DNA of 64,000 bases from Echinococcus granulosus (lineage: Eukaryota > Platyhelminthes > Cestoda > Cyclophyllidea > Taeniidae): assembly GCF_000524195.1 (NCBI RefSeq), contig NW_020170392.1, forward strand, positions 1,196,152-1,260,151, given 5' to 3'. The notes beneath the pieces were generated by a model. That model ran no database searches, had not been told where the DNA came from, and saw only the letters and a list, made by a program, of their open reading frames with translations. Both the position numbers and the translations under genes were made by a program. Every line of letters begins with the position of its first letter. Within the stretch, counting starts at the first letter, position 1. Shown here one piece after another: positions 47,926 to 61,200 of the stretch.

Positions 47926-48912
47926 TCAAAAGATCCTTATAATATCAGTCTTTTCACAAACCCTAACAGTGTCGACTCTATTAACACCGAAGCTAATCGA
48001 ATCAGTCAAGTATTCACGCTCATCGCAAACTAGGTGCATAAGCCAACATCCAACTATGATCAGATGAAAATTTCTTTTCTCTGGCGCATTTGCAGAACAA
48101 GTATGAAGTGTTACACCAAAAGCTGGAGAGTTTTGTTTAATAAATTGCGTAATCACCGCTTAGTGCCATGTTGCTCTTCACAATTGCAACTGAGGTTAGG
48201 TGAATTTTTATGAAAAATAAGTGCAAATAACCAAGTCGTTTGCCAAAAGCCATAGTATGCAATATCCTACCCGTGTTTTATAGTAGCCGAGATCTTGACC
48301 TCCTACAATAATGTTTGAAAGTGAGATGTGGTTCTTCACTAAAATGCCCCAAATATTTCACGTCAACTACTTGAAATTTCGAATCTGCATACTGATAAGT
48401 CGCTTTGCTTTTAGCTGTTCATTGTCTACGGGAGCACCGATGTTAATAACGCACACCATCGCAATTTTTATTTGTAGCCACCGTTTTAACGCTCAAAAGA
48501 GCCTTTTTCTTACGCTGGTAGTGTGGAACCCCATAAAAATTCCTTTTTCATTGCACTCTCCTTCGTAAAATGAGAGCCTGACCCTCTGATCTGATAGGTT
48601 ATTGTCATGTGTAAGAGATTTCTCATAAAAGTAGTGCTATAAAATGGCACTACTTTCCAAGGCATTCCGATAAAAATGAAATCTGTGCTTGTATTCAAAG
48701 CTTTAAGCAGCTTTGACAGGGTGAATCCGCATGAAACGATGCACAAGTTGGGTAACGTAGTCCCCGATCCCAATTGTAGGTTTGTGAATAGATGACAGAT
48801 AGGAGCAGTTGCTTCAAGGCAGAGATAGGCATGGTTTCCATAGGGGAAGCAGTGGGGACGCATCGAATTCGGTGACTCACGTGGTGCCATCGGTGAGTGA
48901 TACGTCTCTTTC
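47926..48912 (-). CDS. Candidate upstream exons of the same or another minus-strand gene
   Basis: Segment 48912-48655 reads ATAPICHLFTNLQLGSGTTL and GFTLSKLLKALNTSTDFIFI then GMPWK before a GTAGTG donor. Segment about 48140-48030 reads FGVTLHTCSANAPEKRNFHL then IIVGCW. Both vaguely resemble FG-GAP repeat strands (FGxSL...xxIGxPW). They would extend the 40.6-45.0 kb unit, but continuity is not shown. Confidence 0.22.
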
Positions 48913-51900
48913 ATCTCTCACAGACATGCATCCTCCGGATTTCAAGCAATTTCCAGACAATTTTTTTCTATGATTCTAAGAAATATGAAACATACACTTA
49001 GAACTTTATGGTGCACTGCTTTATTGAATAAACGCCTGTTCAGTTTTGGATGATTTCGCTCTAATAACTTTGCACAATCCTTGATAGTACTAGATGCGGT
49101 GATGTTAAAAGTGTCAAACGAAGACGAACTAAAGCCTAAATGGTTTTATCACTTAATTGGGGGGATGACTCAGGTTCATGAGAAGTACCGTTGAGGTCAT
49201 TTGATCGAGTTTCTACGTCCTAATACCTCTCTCTTCGGAAATCTGTTACATTTCTTCGACGGTTTTGTTATGATTAGTCTTCAAGTAGATTCACCCAGTT
49301 ATTCATGCGGAAAAGACTCTTTACTTCGGAATGTGGGGGAAGGGTTACTCAATGGATCGTTCTTTCTGAGATGCAGCCCAGCGCTAGAAACATCCAGGCA
49401 CTCTCGATGCTACCAAGACGGGAAGTAGGACAAACATACATGTGCCACATGACGAAAGTCGGCCGTTAATTTAAAGCATTCATTGAAACTTTCCAACCCA
49501 GAGCGGTAGTTTGTTTATACCTTAAATTGACAGACGCCACCGCGGTTTCCGTACTAATTGAAGGAGAGTTGCATTTTAGGCTTTATTACACATAAACGCG
49601 TCCTGTATTAATCCTGGAGCGTTCCTGGTATGGACTGAATAGTGGCTCGGCAAAATAAGCACCCCAGAAGTGGGTTTCAATGTGTTCTCATCGCTCTGGA
49701 TTATTTTATCCTCAACACAAGATTCATTGAAAATAAATTCCTGACATAGGGGTTTATAGAAGTAGGCTCCTGATATAAAAAGCTTGTCCACTTCATAGAA
49801 ACACTTGAATTGCAAAATAACAAACGAACAGGACTAAAATACTCTCACAGTTGATAAATTTATTACTCTTAGAGTGGATAATTGGCATATTGCTTAGCGT
49901 GATGTTTTCGTAGTAAGATCATCTACCAACTTTGGGTTTGGAGGTGAGCCACTCAAGATCCTACCCCCCAACTTTGTTCTTATAGGAGGCCTTGCAATGT
50001 CTATATTGTTGACGTGATCGAAGATTACATTTGTTTTTGACAATTTTGTTGAAGAAATGTACAATGATTTAATTTATTTGAAGCCAACAACAACTAATAC
50101 GTGCAAATAAAATGCTGTGTCTGTCTGGATTGTTTTGAAAATTGTCACCTAGGGTTGAAGAAACGTGTCACAAAGCTTGTAGCATACTTTTCCTCTCCAC
50201 TACTTCATCTTTTTTCTTGCAACGGGAATGTGAGTGTCTAGGTGAAAATGACACCTGCATTTGACTTTAGTCGAGCCACGTTGGGACGAGAATAGTAGCA
50301 CCCTGCCTGTTCACGCTCATTTGATGTCTTCAGGGCTGACAGCCAGGAGGCAGCGCATGTGCGGGGTACAGGGCAATAAAGTGGTAAACAAAGTTAAATG
50401 TCTCCGCGCCTTTTTTGGAAGAATCTCCGCCGTTAATCTCCCATGCAGCTAGACCTTACTTAAGAGTATAAAAGCACGAGAATGAAAGAAAGTAATTGAA
50501 AATTTTTACTCTTGGCAGAGCATCGGGAGAAGGCACCACAGGCACCTACGATTGTCACGTAATGATTTCACCATTGAACTTTGGAATGAACAGGCGGAGT
50601 TTTTGGAGTCAATTTTTTTGCTGAAGTTCTGGATATTTTATTCAACCACAATTAAAGTAGATTATATGCATATCAGGAAGGTAATTTTAAGCGAGACGGG
50701 CCATGTCGTAACAATCACGTAGACCCAAGAGTAGTTACTAAAAATAACCCAAATGACGACCAATCTACTCTTGAAGGCAGGCAGAGATGTCGCAATATCG
50801 CCACAAGCAAGCGGTTTTAGTACCTCTGCTGATGAGCAAATATGCCAAATTTGGCACGAAAAGCGGAAAGAAAAAGTTGACTTTGTGTAAGCAGGGTAAG
50901 AACAATTAAATGCTCTTGTGGAATCGGCAAAAGTTTGGAACCTTCAGCGTATTATGGGTAGTTTGGAAACAGTTGTGGCTATACTTTGCTGAATCATGAA
51001 TGTCCTCTAAAGATAATTCTCGATTGCTTTTCCTATATCAGTGGCGATAACCAATCAGGAGACACACGTTAGGTGCTCACGATCCATGGGCTCCTTGTCA
51101 ACTTCCGTCTTCTTGAATTCACCTAAATCCACTGATTCTCTATCCTTTCGTTAAAAATACTCCAGCTATTAACTCGGTCAATAGCATATCCTTCGAATAA
51201 TAATTGTAAATCAACCATTTTTATGTATTTAAAAATACTAACTTCGACTGTTATGAATCATAATTTCGACAGCTTAGCTTCGAGGATATTTATTTCCCTT
51301 TCTAATCGTGCATAGTGGAATCAGTAGATGACTACAAATATTCAAGAAAGATGTGCCTTATAGCCTGTGGTAGTGGTGATAGTGTTAGTTGCAATATGCG
51401 CCTGTATGCAACGTTTTATGCACTAAAGTAATTGCCATTATGATCACTTGGCCCCATTGTTGTACTGCGTGTTGGAAAGTTGGCTCTCAGGTTGCGTGGA
51501 TAGGCATCCACTCTATCGATGTCAAATTAATCACCTCAAGGAACGCCAACTCTCATGCCGTTTTAGGTGGGAGGATCATACTCAATGGTCTCCAAAGTGG
51601 ACGCAGGTTCATTTCATATCTCTTCTCATTCAGTGGGATGCCCACTTTACTGCTTACTGGTGGAGATTTTGAGAAGTATAGTCGATGACATAAAATGCAT
51701 GGACCAGCTAAATCCACCTTTTGGAACGGGCTTCATTAATGGCAATAGTTAATCTGATGTATTCACAAAACTGTGATGAGTCTGTGAAAAAGTTCGTTAC
51801 TGTGCAATGGGGAACTAATTTCCAGAACGAAAAATTACTTGAAAAGTAGTATACTTGTTTAAAAAGGTATGGTTGCCTGATTTGTATCCTATGGTGAAAT

Positions 51901-52181
51901 TTTCTGCCCATCTTTTCAGTTCCAAAAATGCCTCATACCCCTTCCTGACTTTAAGCTTACTAGACGTTGGAAGAGGGCTCGAATGAAAGCTCCTCAAGCA
52001 TGCGCATTGGGACGTTCCATAGCCCAATAAATTGGTAAATGCTCATGATTCCAACGATCAGCACATTCAGTTGTGGAGTGTGACTCATATTACCATTGAA
52101 GCAGCATTTTTGACGAACTTCTTATAATTCTTTTTTCCTAGTGAATGAAAAGTACGTTTAACTTGAAAAAAAGTCGCGAAA
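48913..52181. other. Mostly non-coding stretch upstream of the tensin-like start
   Basis: Open stretches at 49576-49815 (-), 51389-51688 (+) and 51708-52027 (-) lack motifs and convincing splice phase. At its right end, CTTTTTTCCTAG (acceptor ending at 52141) precedes the start ATG by 40 bases. Confidence 0.35.
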
Positions 52182-52280
52182 ATGTCTACAAACAGTCCAT
52201 TTCTCCACTCTGATTTTACAATCGAATCACCCGAGTTCCTGAGGAAACCGCCCTCCCTTCAACTGTCATGCAGATCTTCG
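52182..52280 (+). CDS. Tensin-like exon 1 (start)
   Basis: ATG at 52182 preceded by in-frame TGA. Encodes MSTNSPFLHSDFTIESPEFL plus 13 residues to a GTGAGT donor, phase 0. A different-frame upstream ATG at 52145 opens a 21-codon ORF that overlaps this start. Confidence 0.6.
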
Positions 52281-55200
52281 GTGAGTTGAAAATAGCTTTG
52301 CTGAGTTTGTTGATTTATTTGTTTGCGAAAAGTTTGTGTAACTTCCACGTATCGCGCATGTTCCTAGCCCCTTTAAAAGTGACACTGGCAATTATTTGCG
52401 GAATCCCCGTCTCACTTTAACGTCACTATATTTATTATGTAAATGCAAATGTTAGACTGCTTACTTTTCCCGACTATTTTGTCTAGTTACTCGTTAATCG
52501 CATTTATCCTCCAATTTTTAGCCTGATTTCCAGCTACTATGAGGAGTTATTGGTAATCATTTACTTAGTTGCAATCGAAGTCACCGCTATACATTAGGTG
52601 GCCAAAAATCTTTGTGAAAGCTTTGGCACACCTTGATACAGTGACTTACCTTAGCTTTTAGGCATCCGTAAAATGATTAACTAAATAATTTGATTCTGGC
52701 GATGAACCACTCTAAGGTGGTAGACGCATCATGTTCATGAGGGTCCTCTTCTTAATACCAGACAATCATGTGTCGCTGTCGATGTAACTACTTTGAAGTT
52801 CATGTGACACCTGCATCAGCAGACCATGCATTAGCAGATGTTTGTGGGCTTCCAAAGCCATCCAATATGTTCTTTACCTTATTCACGTACCTTATAAAGG
52901 ATTATTTGCCAACCGGTGAGGAGAGGTGATTTCTGTAGTTCGACGTTCGCTATCCCCAAACGATCCACTCACTACCCACCCCACACTTCCAGAGCACGAA
53001 TAACTTTATCTCCACAAGGTGAAGAACAAAATGGGTCTATGATGGACAGCAGATGCAATTGTTCTTGTTCAAGGTCTGGCTACTTGATAAAAGTCGATGG
53101 TGTATAGGAGAGGCTTCTTCGGGAAGAGCCAGAATGGTTGATCAGTCAGTTGAAGGAAGGTTCAATTCAAAATCTCTCAACAAAACGCGAGACCCCGTAT
53201 ATTGGAAAACAGGTCGTGTGAAGATACGCACTTTTGGATGAGAGGGTGGAGAAGAGCGATAGGGAGGCTGCGCCCTAGTGGTATTACCCACCAAGCAATG
53301 AATATCACGACTGGACGTTAGACGGCCACCTTATTAAGTAAAATACAAAAAGGACAGCTTAGAATTAAGGGTGAGGTGGAAGCGGATGTGACTGGGGCTT
53401 TTAGAAGCAATATATATTGTAGAAGTGGAGTTTGCAGCATACTTATGTCTTGTTTGGGAAGAGTGGTAAATTAGAATAGCGATTATTTCAACGAATAAAG
53501 TGTTATTACGAAGTTCTCTGCAGTTGTTTATTTTTTCTATGATAGAAAATCAGACAAGCATGCTTGATTATCTCATAGCTGTCCAGCACATTTGCCACCT
53601 AATTGCCATTTACGAAGGAGCAGTAAATTGCATTCCCGCCTTCATCACTCATCAGTTCCACTCCTTAAACATTTCCGTGTTTACCATCAAAATCAGACCC
53701 ATATTTCGGGAAAAGGCTGTACAGGTAAACGAAATGACATGCGAAGTTCCCATGACAAACCTAGTTTTGTGAAATGGTAAACACCCCAGATTCTACGGAT
53801 GGCAATCTCTGATGGCTAAATTCGCCCAAACAATATGCAGGATCACCAACAGGCTGATACCGGGTTGTTTATTCACTAACTCATGCTGTGTTGGCCAGAT
53901 CTATTAAAGGCCTGTGTCAAAATAAACATACGTAGACCGCAGGCTGTACTTTGAGTGGACTCGCCATGGCCTTATCAGTGGCAGGCCTACCTGATGCAGA
54001 TCTACGCACTTCGAGGTTGGTGGAGAGGTGCGATCCGTAAACGACGCCATCTCGTCGACAGAACATGCGGAGGCAACATGCTTAATGTGACAAATAAATA
54101 AATAAATGACCACGATATTGAGACATCAAAACACTGGTGAGGTGATTTTTTAGCTTTTTCTTAGCAATACGAACTACCTAAACTTGGATGTGATCAACTT
54201 AGTTGGAGTATGCAAATGCGGTGCAAAGCTTAGTATATCCAAATACTTGAGCTGATGGATTCTAGCACAGCTTATACCTTTTCTGTCTTAATTCCTTATA
54301 ACTGTTTCAAGTATTGCCTTATCTACAATTCTTTTAACATCTCAGTGAATCGAGAATTTCGTCCAGAGTTGAAGGTAGATTGTCTCGTTTGTTAAGAAAA
54401 AATTTTTTGTAAATAAAACAAATTACTGCTCTTCCAACCATGAATAACGCGATCCCTTCTCTCAGTTTAAATAAAAACAAAACGATTCCTCTCAAACTGA
54501 ATAGATTTCTATAATTAGCTTGGGCATGTTTAGTTTGTAGGAAGGAAAAAGCGGATAGCTAGAAAGAGGCTTTAAGCATTTTGGTCTATTTTAGAACTCG
54601 TCATTGAAGTCTACCTGTTCAACAAATGACATGGAAACAGCTTCCCTCTATTCGGAGGAGAGTAGCGGCTTTCGCCAAGGTTCGGAATCGGACACGGTGA
54701 TTCTCTGTTCCAACGGAAATTCGCATTCCTCTTCGGTCGCGACGCAAATGGTGGGTGGTGTTGCGATAATATTTACCCAGAAATTATTTCAAATCATTCA
54801 AGTATTTTTCATCTTCTAAGAATCTCCTAGTACTTTTTCTATCCAACTTGGTTCTCACATTTTATGAAATTTCAGTAATTCAGTATAACCTTTTGCCGTT
54901 GGAAATATTCCCTTTATTATTACTGTTGTCTGTTTCTATGGTTACTTACTGGACTCCTGTTTGTCATACATTGTGTGGCTGCAATATGAAGCCTACCATG
55001 TTTCACTCATGTGTGCATTTCTAAAACAACATTTTTTTGGAAGTACTAAATGAGGCAACCAAATTTTACAAGTCATTCCCGCCATGCTGGCGTTGTTTAA
55101 ATTAACAGAATCGAGTGCAGAGCAAAATAAAAATGAGATTGTTTTCCGACTCACAAAAGAGTAATTTCAATTATGCAATACGTGTGATTATTTGGTACGC

Positions 55201-58200
55201 AGCACCCCGAGACCTCTCTCTGAGGACAAAAGAAGACATAATGCTTGGGCAGGGTATGTATTTTCCACGCACAGAAGGGCTGAGGCCTACTAGCATGTCC
55301 CGAAGGACATCCCGCTCAGTGGAGGCATAGTGGTGGAGGCCTAAATGGCCTGTTACCAGGACCGACATTTAAATAAACAATTAAAGTATCGCATAGCCCC
55401 CCTCTCCTCTTTTGAGTGTCGTCTTTGGAGCTCTCATTAGTCAACCTCCTACGTTGGCCGACACAACTTAGTCGGTGGTGGAAAAAGAAACACCCAGAGG
55501 CCAACCACATTAATCACTGAATTTGCATGTAACTGAGAAGACATTTAACTGCAAGGCCACTGATTCCTCCTCGTAACTGTATTGGGGAAGGGGGAATGTG
55601 CCAGTCATCTCGTATGTCCACCCCTAGTGGCAGGAACACCGGCCCAAAAGCAGTCATTTAATAGAGAATGAGGTTTGAAGTAGTTTTGCAGGGATAAGGC
55701 TTCCTTCTTGCCACTTTGTTCTCACTTCATTGCTATCGAGCCATATCCCTCGGAGTTCATTCTACCTAGTAGAGAGGAGGCGGCATCGCGTATTCACATA
55801 GTTGATGTCTACATACAGGTACGACAGACATCTTTGTAACGAACTTGTCCAGATGGTTCATGGCCACAGCTACTGCCGCTTCATTTTTTAATAGCATTCC
55901 TGCAGAACGCAAAATTGGGGTAGTTGCCGAGTGTAGATGCCATTTTCAGCCCTTTTGTCAAGGGTCGACGTATTCTGCCATCCGCAGAATACACATTTCT
56001 TCTGTCGTGCTAGGGTTCATCACCCAGCGGTGGAAATCAGGATAGATGTCTTTTAAGATCGCGTTTGCTTTCCCTTGCCACCAGCATAGCGTGCCGAGAC
56101 TTTTCTGAAGATGAAGACATAATGCAGGGGCAGAACATGTATTGTCGACATGCAGAGAGGCTTGGGGGTTATTGGCATGGTCCGAAGGCCCTCCACCCGG
56201 CGGAGGTAGAATGACGGAGCCCTAAGTAGCCCGTTATCAAAACCGTGTGGTTGATTCCGCAGGTTGTACTGTACTTTCACTTTGCAGTATTGCCTTTGGA
56301 CCGTGCCAATGGCATCCCACCTCTTCCTTATGCTGGTAATTTATGTTCTGCCGTATTACTTGGGCTTATTACGACCTCGGGGCAGAATCGAACGCCACAG
56401 CAAATTTTAATCCTCAACAGAAGAGTTGGACTGCGATTGTCTATAACAATTAATAAACAAGGTCTAGCACCTGCGAAACGTACAACTTTACTACTTTTTT
56501 GCAGGTTAAAATGCTAGCCTATATAACGTTGTCCTGGCCTTATTTTGCAAACTGATGAGATATTTCTTGCGCTCCACGATGGACTTATCTGGGAAAACCT
56601 AATTTTAGTAGATATGGTCATTTAAAAGTCGAAAGTACCTCATATAGCACTTTTTATTCTTTAGAATTCCCAGAGTGCACAATGCACAAGCAGCGCTGTG
56701 GGGTAAGAAAATTCTTCACTTTCTTGTAAATGCCTCCATTGTAAGCTTTTTTTAAACATTGACCTCCTGTCATCTCACCTTCATCTATTGTATTCGTATT
56801 AAACTGAATGTAAACGCCTTTAATAACCCACTCCCTGAACATTATCCAGTTATAAATGAGAGGTCTTGAGACGTCTCACTGATTGAAAGCGCGACCAGCC
56901 CTAATAGTGAGATATTAAGTAGAGGCAGGTTTTTTATTCTCAAACCTGCATTGTTGCAGATAGGATGAGCTACATACACCACTTCTACGGTTCCTTTGAA
57001 AGTATGCTAACAGGGTTTTCTTCACTCCATCGAACCCATAGAAAAGTGATATTTTAGATGAATTGGTCGAATAACAAAATGCACTTTGCAGTCCCAAAAT
57101 ATAAGTGGAGATAGTTGAAGTTTGGTGTTGTTTAATCTTCGTGATATCAAATGAGTCGGGAGTTCACTGAGGTGACTTTATATAATCTAAGGTAAGCTAT
57201 TTTTCTCATTCAAATAAGTTATTTTCTTTAGTTCTCCAAATTACAAGTGGGTTTTTCGATCCCTGTGATCTGATAACTTTCCCTACAACGGTAGAAATGC
57301 AGTGATGAGGGTGGGATATCCATCTTAATAGTTGTGCACGTAGGAAATGAGCTGCATATCAAATCTTAGGAAGAATTTGCTTACCCATTATGAAATTTAC
57401 CTGCGGTATTAACACTGCTTACAATAAATCACGTTTGCCACTTGCTAGTAACTTCGAGTTCGGTTAAAAAGCCATGTGTGAAGTCAAAAACTCTTAGATA
57501 AAAATGAAATGCAAGATATAAACACTCCAAGATAGTTTTAAGAGAACCTTTAGCTAAAAGGTGTCACTACCAGATGTACCCTGGCAAAGAATTACAAGCT
57601 GGTGTCCGGACTTACGACGAGGACGATGCATTATCCCATGCCTCAATTTTACTTGTTATCAACCACAGCCTATTAGATGAATGATTTGCCCTCCTTTGTC
57701 TCGGTGATTTTAAATAACTAACATTTTTCTGCTACGAGTAGCTCAGATACCGCATCGAACTGGGAAACCGACAGAACATCGAGAGGATCTCGACTTGATC
57801 AAGTCCTCGATCGGGTTTTCGGTAAATGTCTTTCTTACGAATTTGGAACTACAAATACTAATCCGTATGTTTTGAATTATTTAATTTACTTGAACATCAC
57901 CACTGAAAGGTAGACCCTTGTAGCTTCCAAAACGCTACTGGGCTGCAGACACTGATTAGTGGATATTTTTTTTTTAAAATTCTTGTCTTCTTTAGTCCAA
58001 GTATCTCCGGAAGGTGATATTAAAATCAACCATCTCGCCTGTCTTGCCCACATTCAAAAGGTGATTGGCGAAACCATTCAAGGTGCCCGAATTCTCGTAA
58101 GTGAGGTCACTTCTGCTTCCTCATTCACCAGTGGAAATTTCTCGCTGTGAAAAACTTTCCACCTGGTTAGGTGTTAAGTTACCAAGTAGTCAACCAATTT

Positions 58201-61200
58201 TAATATTCCTTAGTGAAAATTCTCAACTTGACTTTTTTTTGTTAGGTGGATAAATTGATGTTGGCTTGAAAGCTATTCTAATTTAAGGACTTTTCTCATT
58301 TAGCTATTAGAAGGAATTAGGATGAAGATACTATGACAAGTTGGAAATTTTCTAACTGTGGTATAAAAACTAGTAAAGTACTACTCGTTAACCTGAACTT
58401 TACGGCATTTTTCTTTTTCTTCAGGTTTTCAATTGTCAGGACCCTGACCCTAATGTGACTGAAATGTTTGATCAGGTCAGCTTTTGGTCTTAAGGTCAAT
58501 ATTTAAAAGTCAAGTTTTAATTAGAAATGGAAGCCTCACTAAGGCAGTATTGAGCCACTTCTGGCAAAGTGGTATTGGTCACGCTTTATGGAAGAAAAGC
58601 CGATTTCTAGTAGTGTATTGCGCTATGCACAATGCTTGCAAAGTGGTCGAGCTCACGAAAGTAGTGTCTGGACTACAAAAAAATAGCTTCATTCTTCCAT
58701 CTCTCACCAAGATATTGTCACCCGTTGTCCGAAATGACAACTGCCCTGACCCAATGCACTGTCGAAAGTACAAGTCAACGATCACAGTGGTTACAACAGC
58801 TGCTGTACTTGTTGCCATCTTGGCTTTATGCTGGCAACCAAGTCTCTGACAAGGGGTATCTCTTCTACTTGCACTTTTTCTGGTTGGGCTTGGTTACATA
58901 TTACGTAAATTCTCCTTTGCTTGGCACATTCTTAAACATTTCCCAGTATTTATGAGTCTGTAATGAAGAGGAGACGGGTTGAGTTGGATGGATGGATCTG
59001 GAATGAGTAAACCTGAAATGAGCATGAAGCACTTATTACCAAGCCCTTCTCGATTTTTAAACTCCAGACCGTCGACTGCTGCTTTGACCTCAATTCGATA
59101 CCCGACCTCCAGTCGTTCATTCGCTTTTGCGAGATGTGCTACGATTGGCTGGCGAGTAGCAACTCAAACACCGTACTTTTTCATGCGGAGAGTCCCACCG
59201 CAACTAAACGTTTGCTCTTGCTCCTCTTCGCCTACGCCTGTTTCTGTGATTCCGTTGAAAGGTAAAAAACTACTCTGCAACAAGTTTCTCCGTTTTGTTA
59301 AACCTCCCATTACTTCAGCAAAATGTGTAAAGATAAATTTAATTTGACTTTTGATCCAAATGAAAAGTGTGAAGCACATACGGTCTCTAGATGAGGCCAC
59401 CAAATTCATGCAGATCTGTTTCGTCCACTTTAAACAAGCTAGAACAAGTCAGTTAGGCCACGGCTATTCTTTCTCAGGTCAGCATCAAAACGTATTTTAA
59501 CCATGAAAACTTCCGACAGATGAGCTTTGACCAACTAGATAAATTTACTGCGACGCCTCAATAGGGTGTACTAAAAAGGTCCTGAGGTAGACATGAAATA
59601 TTCGTTCTCTTTGGCAACACAGAAGTTGTGAGCATCATTTCTAAAGCCGGTTTACTTTGATGTTTTGATGGTAGAATCAGTTCATTCACTCCAATTAATA
59701 TCATTTTGTTTGAAAAGACTAAAATACTTGTTTACTTTGCATAAACATACCCCTTTGTGAAGATCCTCCCAAAGGACTTTCATTCCTTGATCTGCCATCC
59801 AGTTTACATCCGGCCATAACACATTTTAATGAGGTTCGCTCTCTCGCTAAATTTATAAGTTTTGCTGTCAAAATTTCCGAGCTCACCACGCAGACGCTTT
59901 GACTTATTTCGGTCACGTACCAAGATCTGAGAATCAAAGAAGGATTCTGCAAGCAATTCTATCAATTAGGGCGCTGTTGATTAAGGAAGACAAATGATGG
60001 GAGAATAGAGCAAATGTGTCGGCGTTCCTACTCATGATGCAAAATTAACAGATACAAATTCTCAATCCACTTTGTTGAAGTGTTGCCACATCACAGTGAA
60101 TCAGAAGTCGACAATTTTACCACTCCCAAGTTAGGCAAAACATGTGATCTGAGGCGAATCAGAGATATGTATATGCGTTACTGGTGGAAGTTTATTCAAA
60201 ATTTCCTTTGGTTTTTTAAAATATGACGCCTTATGACAATATATCCAGAAGTACTGTAGTCCGGACGTCACCAAGTGTCGAATTGGTGTTTACAGGAGCA
60301 CAAGAGATAGAGTTAAGCTGGTCGGGAAAAGACCATTTTCATCTGCTGAATCGGATTACGTTTGCACGTTGGCTAAGTGCGGGTTGCAATGCTACCGACT
60401 GGTGCGTAAGAAGCAACACCCAAAGGGTGTGGTAGATGAGTTGGCTGGAGAAGGCCACATTAGTCACTGCCACCGCCGGCGATGATGGTGCAGCTGTGAC
60501 GGCAGCGAAGTCACCATCGTTCAAGCTCAACATGTCGGATCGTGTAGAGAGATGCGACAGACCGGAATTATGTTTTGTCAGCCACTGTCAAGGCATCTTC
60601 TACAGTCTTCCACGCGCATCAAGTAGTCACAGATCGGCATATTAGCTTTTCTGTTATGTTGGACAACCCTAACTTTGCGTAAATAACTCAAAATTTCGTC
60701 TCTTTTTCCATTTTCACCATCTATACGTGAAAGTCCAGTGAGTGACGTATTGTTCCACCCTACTTCTGAGGCATCATGGAAATGAGTTTAACCATGATCG
60801 AGTGATTGACATAGTCTGATACTGAAGTTCTCAGGTAATAGAATCATTCCAGGCATTTAATTTTCGGATAACGCAAAGATGAATAATGGACTTTATTTTA
60901 TCCACACATTGCCACAGCTCAGCTCAAGCATTTGCTTGGTAATTTAAACTAATCAGGACACGTCGTTTATTTATCTCTTGTGGCACTTAATTTCTAAACA
61001 AACGTTATGAAATCTGTCTACCAGTTAGCAAACTATAGGATGGTTATTCCCTGTGTTTACTTAATACGCCCTCAGAAACTGTTTTTTTTCTCTCCTAATG
61101 ACAAACCAATGATAAGAAACCTAGTCTCTTACTTTCTGAACGCATCGAGATTGCGCCAATGGGTTTAACCTGTCAAGGTCGGAGGTAAAGGGAGTATCAC

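Noticed and set aside
52522..52551. Short splice-flanked exon candidate between tensin-like exons 1 and 2
   Set aside because: Exon 1 ends in phase 0 and this piece has a stop in that phase, whereas exon 2 at 54595 joins cleanly.
58979..59347. 122-codon plus-strand ORF across the tensin-like phosphatase exon
   Set aside because: It is a shadow in another frame; the real frame gives the phosphatase-fold match and phase-consistent junctions.
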